DNA of 64,000 nt from Marthasterias glacialis. Lineage: Eukaryota; Echinodermata; Asteroidea; Forcipulatida; Asteriidae. Where the stretch lies: positions 24,104,450 to 24,168,449 of the forward strand of contig OU452228.1 of NCBI GenBank assembly GCA_911728455.2, given 5' to 3'. Positions within the stretch are counted from its first letter, which is position 1. Every line of letters begins with the position of its first letter. This document shows, in pieces, positions 56,724-64,000 of the stretch. The notes under the pieces are model-generated. The model did no database searches. It saw only the letters and a program-made list of their open reading frames with translations, and was not told the DNA's origin. A program made the translations under genes and the position numbers.

Positions 56724-57830
56724 AAGATGTTGTTTTCTCTTGTTGGAGTCTGGACAGGTCAAATGAATTCACAGCTGTTTGGTAACCTTTGACCCCAAGT
56801 GAGAACCCATTCATTGATTACTTATTCATCTATGAGATTTGATATTCATTAAACCCACAGTGTAAATATCTAATGAGATATCGGCATTGACATAAAGGAT
56901 GGGAACTCTATATGCAATCATTCTGAGTTTACGTTGATGGATTTACATGGAAAAGCTATTACTACTGCTTGTATGAAAGATTAAATATGCATCCTTACTG
57001 GCTAATTTATCGCGAAATTGTTCTGCCTGTGGTAATATATCCTTCATTTTGGGAATTATATTAAAGAAAATGTAGTGTGTTGAATTTGAAATTTCTGGTG
57101 ATTTGAATAAATTTGAATGACACTAAAATGTTTGTATAAAGACAGGGGAAGGAATGTTGATAGTTATCATGAAGTGGGGATTTTGGTCAGGTTCTTTGAA
57201 GAAAGATTTCCTTTTAATGGAATCGTGGCACCAGACTAAGTTTGGTTATTTGTATCAAGAAACAAATGCTTGTATGGCTTCCCTATTTTGAAGGCTTAAT
57301 TATAGACTGCTGTCAGTCTAATGACAGTGACATAATGAAATCACAATTTTTTCCTCTCATTGTAGTCCATGGATTTTACAAATTAACCAGTGACATAAAA
57401 TCACAGTTTCTCCCCTCCTCCCAACCCATGGATTTGATTTTACATTCAATCAACCCATCCTCTGTAATTTGGATCCAGGTATGCCGTTCCTTTGACGTCA
57501 TTCAGCTTATCTCCAGTGGTCAGTCAAATCTCAGTGCCATCGTGTTGTTGTCAGTCTATTGACTAAGTAACAGAATGATGTTATCGGGAAAAACCAGCCT
57601 GCACTCTGGCTGCCCCTCGTCAAATAGACAATTCACTTGTTGTTCCCAAGTATTGTTACAGAATTTGATAAGATAGGAGTCCATGATGACTTGTTGTTTC
57701 ACCCATGTTGTGGAGTAGTTGGATTACTGTAGGGCTAGATTACTCAGAATTTACAAGAGTAACCTTTGGATGGATGTGCACAACAATATTGACCAAATAT
57801 CCAGAGCCCATTTTTCATGTGTCTGCTTTA
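56724..57830. other. unassigned non-coding DNA
   Basis: No supported gene. The 106-aa frame at 57242-57562 lacks splice signals. There are imperfect internal repeats around CCATGGATTT near 57365-57435. Confidence 0.5.
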
Positions 57831-57847
57831 TTGACCCAATTCACCTG

Positions 57848-58120
57848 GGCCAAATTTCATGGCCCTGCTACGGCCCATAGGAGTACACGCTTTACAGGGC
57901 ACCGTAAGCGCTGAATTCTTCGGTAAGCAGCGTCATGAAATAGACCTTATGCATTGACGTCATCACGCCGCCATCTTAGAGGTAAATCGATGATGTGACA
58001 ATGGAAATGAAGAGATTTGTACGCGCGGCGCACAGGATTGCCCAATGAACAACCTCATTTTGACCTCTAGACGAGGGCGCCCTACTCAAATGACGTCATG
58101 TGCATAAGGTCTATTGGGCC
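57848..58120. mobile_element. MITE family F, middle element of the nest
   Basis: GGCCAAATTTCATGGCCCTG at the left; the right end is split as CATGAAA and TTGGGCC around the B element. It carries CACCGTAAGCGCTGAATTC. It is flanked by CTG at 57845-57847 and 58121-58123, probably a target duplication. Confidence 0.75.
57939..58115. mobile_element. MITE family B, TGACGTCA subtype, inner element of the nest
   Basis: AATAGACCTTATGCATTGAC and its inverse CATGTGCATAAGGTCTATT bound 177 bp. TGACGTCA (the cAMP-response element octamer) is present at 57955-57962 and 58091-58098. GCCGCCATCTT (YY1-type site) is at 57967-57977. Removing TAGACC...GGTCTA restores the F terminus exactly. Confidence 0.85.
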
Positions 58121-58296
58121 CTGATGTCATCATCATAACAATCTTGGTTGCGCCATTTTGGGAGTCAATGTTCCCGTGTCTTTTACAGTGTAGTGCACAT
58201 TTTAGGTGATGTGGCATTTACACGTTGACTCCCTCAATGGCAAGCATAGCAGCAGTAACCGCAGGTGACCTCGGTGCAAGGGGTCAATACCACAAG

Positions 58297-58500
58297 CGAA
58301 AATTGGGTGCTTACAGTATCAGGGATTTCTGCGCTTAGCGTAAGCAGATTTCACAGGTTAGCAAGGTTGTTTTGCTTGTGTGCAAAATTACTTCTTGTTA
58401 CTAAAGGCTTTTATTGCTTACAGTACTAGCGCAGAAATTTGGCACCTACCCTGTGAGAGAAAAGTGGTGACTGTAAACACAGTTCGCGGTAAGCAGAGCC
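58297..58500. mobile_element. MITE family F, copy
   Basis: It contains CTGCGCTTAGCGTAAGCAG, TTTCACAGGTTAGCAAGG and GGTAAGCAGAGCC at the right, matching 54565-54919 without the B insertion. Confidence 0.6.
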
Positions 58501-61500
58501 TTTGCTGTGGTTATCAGAACTCGTGGTCATGTCAGAGCTAGGACAGACTATGTTTTAACTTTTTCTGTCAATGTTGTCCTCCCCCCCCCCCCCCCCCCCC
58601 GCATTCGTACCAACTGGGTAAGGTCAACATAATTTACCAAATTTTAACCTATGGTTTGTTGTTACCCTCCAGTCGATCGAGGGTTACGATTATCACAACT
58701 AAGCAGAGCCACGAGAGTGGGCCCTGATCTTCCCAGTGGTTTTTTGTCTGCAATAATTTTATTGAGTTCTCTCAAAATATACACTGTAAAAAAACATATG
58801 CAAATTGATCTTTCTAGCCAGAATTCTCTCTATAGGAGATCAAAGAAATGTACGTCTAAAAGTGACCTGCAATGATAAATAAAGTCAGTGAAAAAAAACA
58901 AAGATGGTAAAACATAATCTTCTTTCCCTGAGAAAAGGGCATCAAACACAAAAGAAAAAGGTAAAGAAAAACCACACAATCAGAGGTTGTTGATTCACGA
59001 TTTCTCTTCCTGAGCTGATGATGAAAACCCTTGCTGCCTCAATGGTGGTGCTAGTGATTTGTCACCAGGGGTAGGCCATCTGCCTATTATAAACCAGTTA
59101 GTCTTGATTGGATTAGCTCGGCACCTGGGTTCCTCAGTGAGCCAGTAATTCTTTCCCCATCTGAATCTCACTGACTGTGGAAGATGAGTGGGATGGTATC
59201 TGGAGATGAGTGGAAGACTCTGTGAAGACATGGATGGAGCCTTAAGACACGGGGAAGCTTGTATTGGTTAATGAAAAACTTCTTAGAGCTAATTTTGTAT
59301 TAATGTTAAGTTCCAGTCATCTTGGGAGTGTGTTCATCTCAAATGCTGTCATCTTTGAGTGATTTGTCTCTTAATCTGACCTTAGTCGAAATGATTTTGG
59401 ACAAGCGAAAAAAACAAACGAACAAACACCCCAACAAACGAACAAAGGAAAAATACATCTGGGTGTGTTTACTACAGCAGAAAAACATGCAAAAGCAAAA
59501 GTGTATAAGTTTCTTAAGTGCTCAAGAGATTTGACAACCTGTGTGTGTGTGTTCACAATGGATTTGCATTGTTGCATCACTCATCTCCTTACAAGAGCTG
59601 CTGGCAGACGAGCAAAGCTTTTGCTTTGGTTAGGGTAAGCATGAAACTGTGCTTTAAATAGGAAAGCCTCTTTAACTATCTGGATTAAGAAAGATAGTGA
59701 CAGCTGTTGATGGGATTTGTTAAAACAAAAATGAGGGCATTGCACTGTGGTGTCAGAAGATATCAGCCTCTGTTTATTTTTAAAATTAGGCTATAATTTT
59801 CTCAATTTGAAGGACAACTTTATCATTACAGAACATGTACCAGTAATGAAGTAGAATCACTAGTCTAGTACTGTAGCTTTATGAAGTAGTGTTTTTACTG
59901 CCATAATAACATTTCCAGTTCAGTATCGTTTGAAAGTGGTGTTGGCCTTGCAAACAGACAAAAATAGTCGGGTTACTGTTATGAGCATGTATGTATGCAC
60001 AGCAGCATGTATTCAGGGAACAGTTCGTAGTTGTTTTGGCAGGTGCTATGGCCGGATTGCTGATGCCAATAGGCTAGCCATAGCCATAACCGAAGTCGCT
60101 TAAATCTAATATAGCGTAAGACAAATTGCACTCGCAGACGACAGACTGCCTTTCAAATTGAACAGGGAAGACCATGCATTATACATCGATGAACCGAACA
60201 GCTACATCTACCCCAAGTCTCATTCATTCTGATTTGAGACCTGCAGTGTAAACTTTTTCTGCCATTCCTACGGGAAACTCATCGTATTGTTTTTTTGTCT
60301 TTTTCTTCACAGTGCTGTCCCTCAAATTGAATTGACTTTCTTGGCTTTGTTCCGCCTCCCTTATTGGCGTTGCCCTAGGGGTCTGCAATTGGCCGTACAA
60401 CATGCAGAAAATTTCATTTCGCATTACGAACCCATTCCGTTTTAATTTGATCTCTTCCTCAGTTTTACACAGAGTTTTTTCTTCGATGTAAAAATCTCTT
60501 ATGTGGAGAAATATATTGAAGGAAGGTCAGTTTAGGACTATATCGCGATTTGATGGGAGGAAAAAAGGGCGAGGCATCTCAAGGGAATTTGAGTCGCTTA
60601 TGGTTCCAGATACCCCTATATCACCATCATTGTTAGAGACGGCTGCCATTCCGGTCAATTAAGTATTACTTAAAGGAATGCTATGCCGTTGGTTTTGGGA
60701 AGAGTGCATTTTTTATGTTCTAGTCAAACCATTTTTTTTTTTTATTAAGAAGCATACCGTAAAGCACATCGATATTCAGCTGGAATTTGTTTTTCTCAGG
60801 ACAGTTGACAGGAGTTAATTATTAAATTTACCAAATGGAAGCTTTTATATCAGAAACTGCTGAGGTGGTTTTCCGATCAGAGCCTAATTGTACATAGCCA
60901 AGTAAGTGGGAAAATGATTGCTGAGCTAATTTCTTTCGGAGTGAAATGATATCAAGGGCTCGAGTGCCATAAGTTGAAACCCTATGGTACTTTAGCTGGC
61001 AACATCCTGCTAAGATTTTTCTGTGGTAAACAAATGTTGGACTCAAGCTTTATTTTGGGGGGCCAAGTACATGTACTAAAGTTGCATCATGACCCAACGC
61101 ATCTTAAATAACTAGTAATGTTACTGTCTACGGCAATCGTAAAAATAAAATAAAATAACAAATCAGATCAGTTGAGTTTTGTAAAATCAGACTTTGGTCT
61201 CTTGACTGCTTGACTTGAGAGTTCAATTGGCACTTTGAAAAAGCTGCTATTTCAAAACTTTGAACTCACCCTGGGGATAGTCACAGCTTATCCTTAGAGT
61301 GAAGCTTAGTGCTTTGTGAAATCAGATTGAATATTCTGATGATGAATAGAACAGATTAGTTGAAGCGTTGAGAACGAATCAATCTTTTCAGAGCCAGCAC
61401 TTCATTCTACAAGAATCACACAATGAAATCAAGCTATCCCTTTTGAATCAACACAATGTACATAAAACCATAACCGTATGTGCAACACGCCTCTCGACTC

Positions 61501-62028
61501 CAGCATGCAAGATGCTGATGATGTCATCACAACCCGAAACCCTCATTCTTCGCCGTACTCAACCATCTATTCTTCCCCTCGACCTTTTTCTCCTGTTCCG
61601 TACCTTCAATGTCTATCATCTCATCGCAACAGCCAGTTTGCAAACCTATGAGATTCTGTTGAAGAGTTTACCACAGACGAACACAGTTGTACTGTGCCTG
61701 AACCACTCACTGTAGGGTACATGTTACATGTAAAGGTTGTGAATCTCATAGCAGTGAAGGTAATGCAGGTTTGAAACCTGTTAATATAGTAATGATAATG
61801 ATGGTAATAGCAGAATTTATGTTCAACTAAATTGCTGAAGACTACAAGAAAAAGGAAGGAGAGTATTATCCAGTTAGGGTTTTAGGGAAAAGATCTAGAG
61901 CTCTTGAGAGACTTTTGAATGGCCAACATACACTTCGATAATTTCTTATTGTATAAAAGTATGTTGTGATGTAGACAGTACATTGCTCTGTTCATGTGTT
62001 GTGAATCTTAGAATTCAATGCACTATAC
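58501..62028. other. mostly unassigned non-coding DNA
   Basis: There is a 20-base C-run at 58581-58600. No gene is supported; open frames at 58651-59580 and 61368-61715 have no splice context. 61190-61345 has a weak palindromic look (TTGAGAGTTCAATTGG...). Nothing else was recognised. Confidence 0.45.
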
Positions 62029-62160
62029 AGGATTGGTAAAGGTGATAGTGCAGTGTTCTTACTTTGTCTGATTCAATATTATGCATTTATAAAAAGACAA
62101 ACCTGTGAAAATTTGGGCTCAATCCGTCATCTGGGTCAGGAGAAAATAGTGAAAATATGT
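62029..62160 (+). mobile_element. dispersed element R6, copy 3
   Basis: TACAGGATTGGTAAAGGTG, GTGCAGTGTTCTTACTTTGT and GGGCTCAATCCGTCATCTGG match 44222-44396 and the reverse of 11227-11397. Confidence 0.65.
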
Positions 62161-63566
62161 GCACACTTTTTGAACCAAAAAGAGTGTTCTCTTTTTAAAT
62201 GAACTAAATGCAACATCATTTTATTATGTTGTGTTTTTGGTACTTGTTTTAGTTGTAGTCTCTAACTAATTTCTATTAGTGGTTTTGTGCACATATCTCT
62301 TCGTTTTTAAATTGTAAACATTGAAGCAATTTAGTCCCCCCCCCCACCCCCCACCCCCGCTAGAAATGCACTTTTGTTAATAAACTAGAAATAATGATGC
62401 GTGTCAGCTGATACATGTACCATCGCATTTGACTTTTCCTCCTTCATGCTTGAACATTGAACATTATTTGAAAAATTTGTCTCTTTAATTTTGTTACAAA
62501 TTCATCTCTGTATTTTTGTTTTCCCTGTACAAACTGAATAGATATCAGGAGTATAGTTAAGTCATTACATTGTAATACGTATCAATATGGCATCATTTTT
62601 CCACAGTTTGAAATCTATCAGATTTAAAAAAGATTTTGCATGAACTACGTGTAAAATGAAATGATAAAAGAGGGCGTGCCCAGTCGTGTGAAAACATGAC
62701 ATTTACTGAAGGTCCGTACAAAAATTAAATCACTGTAAAGTAAGTTTTTGTGAGCTTATTGCATACACTGAACCACAAATAATTTTAAACTGACGGATAG
62801 CATTCGCAAACATGTCCCCAAAAAATCACAGTCGTTGAATAATTTTGACACAGTCTGCATGTTCAAAAAGATTTGGAATATGTATCACAACTCTGTTGCT
62901 TAATGTAAATACATCAGTAATTTGATAATGTATGGCACCACAAATGGGGAAGCAAGCACCCTTGCTTGCATTTCATTAGAGTGGTTAACCTTTTGTCTCG
63001 ATGATTGGCAGTGAATGAACAAGCGAGGGCAGCATACTCTTCTTTGCCTGGAATACAAGGCCTTGATACCACATGCTGTGCTGTGAAAGGGCACCATGGG
63101 GTCAAAGTTTACACCAAGTTTTCAATCAACAGATAAATTTACCAGACATTTTTAAAGCTGACAATAAAGAAGAAAAAAAGACCATAAAACAGTTTTTTAT
63201 TAAGTTAAAATACAAAATATATGGTTATTTTGGCTGCCAAAGGTTCCCTTGCATGCCTGCTGCTTGAACTTGTTGTAGCCATGTCTTTCGCAATTCAGCT
63301 TCTCATTTGTGAGTAAGGATGATTAGCCTCACAAATTATTATTGATTATTATTAATTATTATTCACTTTTTTGTCCATGGCCTAATGATTTGTACAACTT
63401 GTGATCTAAATTATATTTTAGTAATTGATTCTATGTAAAATGTAAAATCTGCTTACAGACTGAGTGAAGGTCATTACTTCAGGCACTCAACTGTATGAAG
63501 AAACTATATTATCAAACTCAATACAAATGAATAAATATTTCATTCTGTTTTTTCTTTCAACTACAG
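62161..63566. other. intron 3' part, no element seen
   Basis: AT-rich with a C-run near 62337-62358 and an ATT repeat at about 63335-63363. A pyrimidine tract at 63543-63562 precedes the splice acceptor. No other exon is supported. Confidence 0.5.
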
Positions 63567-63853
63567 GGGGCAAGACGTATTTCATCGTAGGACGGAAAGA
63601 AGATGTTTCTTCAAAATCACAACAATCCGATACCGAGAACTCAACGGAGAATCAAGAAGAAAGCCGTGAGGAGGATTCAGGACAGAGTGACAAGGGGGAT
63701 GCAGAAGGGTCTCGTAGCTCTCCTCAAAACGGCAACCAGAGCAGTAAACCCCTGCTTGGAGAAACGGCGTCAGACTCCAAGCAAAACAGCCCAGTATGGA
63801 GGAAGAACTCCCCTGGTACCAAGAAAGCTACCACACCTGAAGCCTTGTTGCAT
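63567..63853 (+). CDS. internal protein-coding exon, product not recognised
   Basis: This is the only convincing coding segment. It follows a pyrimidine-rich tract ending in CTACAG (AG at 63565-63566) and is followed by CAT|GTAAGT, a near-ideal donor (GT at 63854-63855). It is 287 bases long: two bases completing a codon (phase-1 acceptor), then 95 codons, leaving in phase 0. The frame is open throughout. The protein begins GKTYFIVGRKEDVSS, which looks like the edge of an ordered region. It continues as a low-complexity stretch rich in Ser, Glu, Gln and Asp (roughly residues 13-60), then a Ser/Pro/Lys-rich part with possible proline-directed phosphosites (NSP, TPE). There is no signal peptide, membrane segment or catalytic motif. 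Codon use and GC are higher than in the flanking DNA. The open frame continues upstream to an ATG at 63464, but that part looks intronic. I cannot name the family. A cytoplasmic or nuclear scaffold or regulatory protein is only a guess. Confidence 0.72.
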
Positions 63854-64000
63854 GTAAGTTGAGCAGCGCTCTCCCTCAGCCAGTTCCCAATGGGAATCTT
63901 CCATTTTTTTCTCGTCCAGCCTGACGGGATTATTTTCTCGGAATTGCTGGAATCATTTTTCTTTGAGAGTACCGCTGCCACAAAGAAACCTTGACTTGAC
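63854..64000 (+). other. start of downstream intron
   Basis: This begins with the donor GTAAGT and has in-frame stops soon after. The rest is unremarkable DNA running to the window edge. Confidence 0.65.

Larger units (their letters stand above)
57831..58287 (-). mobile_element. MITE family C, outer element of a three-level nest
   Basis: The left part 57831-57847 (TTGACCCAATTCACCTG) and right part from 58121 (CTGATGTCATCATCATAACA... to AAGGGGTCAA) join to give an ordinary reverse C element. CTG is present on both sides of the insertion. Inner arms GCGCCATTTTGGGAGTCAAT and GTTGACTCCCTCAATGGC are present. Confidence 0.8.
1..63566 (+). other. long intron or intergenic DNA upstream of the exon
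   Basis: No other open frame with paired splice signals and protein-like composition was found in this stretch. The acceptor at its right end is phase 1, so an upstream coding exon must exist outside the window if the exon is real. The density of SINEs and MITEs in both orientations is typical of a large intron or gene-poor DNA. Whether it is one intron, or contains a promoter or small exons, cannot be decided from the sequence alone. Confidence 0.5.

Noticed and set aside
63464-63566. Upstream extension of the exon to an ATG at 63464
   Set aside because: It crosses a pyrimidine tract and a good splice acceptor, and the translated part looks like intron.
1-64000. Endogenous virus or LINE coding regions
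   Set aside because: No reverse transcriptase, integrase, capsid or transposase motif was found in any of the frames.

Overview
The window reads as non-coding nuclear DNA of a marine invertebrate deuterostome, most likely an echinoderm (a sea star is my best guess, at low confidence). It is AT-rich, has no long open reading frame outside a minisatellite, and is packed with short palindromic DNA elements (MITEs), tRNA-derived SINEs, minisatellites and homopolymer runs. No bacterial, organellar or viral gene is visible. The organism call rests on the look of the repeats, not on a gene.

Only one coding segment is well supported: an internal exon at 63567-63853 on the + strand, bounded by a good splice acceptor and a consensus donor. 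It encodes 95 codons of Ser/Glu/Gln-rich, probably disordered protein that I do not recognise. The preceding 63.5 kb is best read as intron of that gene, or intergenic DNA, because no other credible exon, rRNA, functional tRNA or promoter was found.

Layout: 1-6.5 kb has scattered MITE fragments and A-rich DNA. 6.5-13 kb has an E-family element, a double-headed tRNA SINE and a TIR element. 13-22 kb has several tRNA-SINEs of three types. 23.3-24.2 kb has a 21/22-bp minisatellite containing an exact 214-bp higher-order duplication. 25-29.5 kb has B, A and C MITEs and a second (22-bp) minisatellite at 27.2-27.7 kb. 31.9-33.4 kb has a palindromic element and a 52-bp tandem repeat. 36-37.6 kb has a B element inside an A element, a perfect 22-bp hairpin and a C element. 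39-46.5 kb has more SINEs and MITEs. 47.4-49.6 kb has a CCAAT-rich stretch and a 329-bp palindromic element. 51-51.2 kb has a 38-bp-stem hairpin. 52.8-58.5 kb is a dense MITE cluster including a three-level nest. 58.5-63.5 kb is mostly featureless intron before the exon.

MITE families are named here for convenience. A has termini GGGCCCAATTTCATAGA. F is an A-like relative with internal GGTAAGCAG. B has termini AATAGACCTT. C has termini TTGACCC and an internal CAAAATGGCG. E contains a CAATGACCAGGGGCA motif. D, G, P, R5, R6, R7, R8 and H are further dispersed families. None encodes a transposase here, so all must have been moved by proteins supplied from elsewhere. The window shows no working gene system beyond the one exon; its interest lies in repeat birth, nesting and spread of regulatory-looking motifs.
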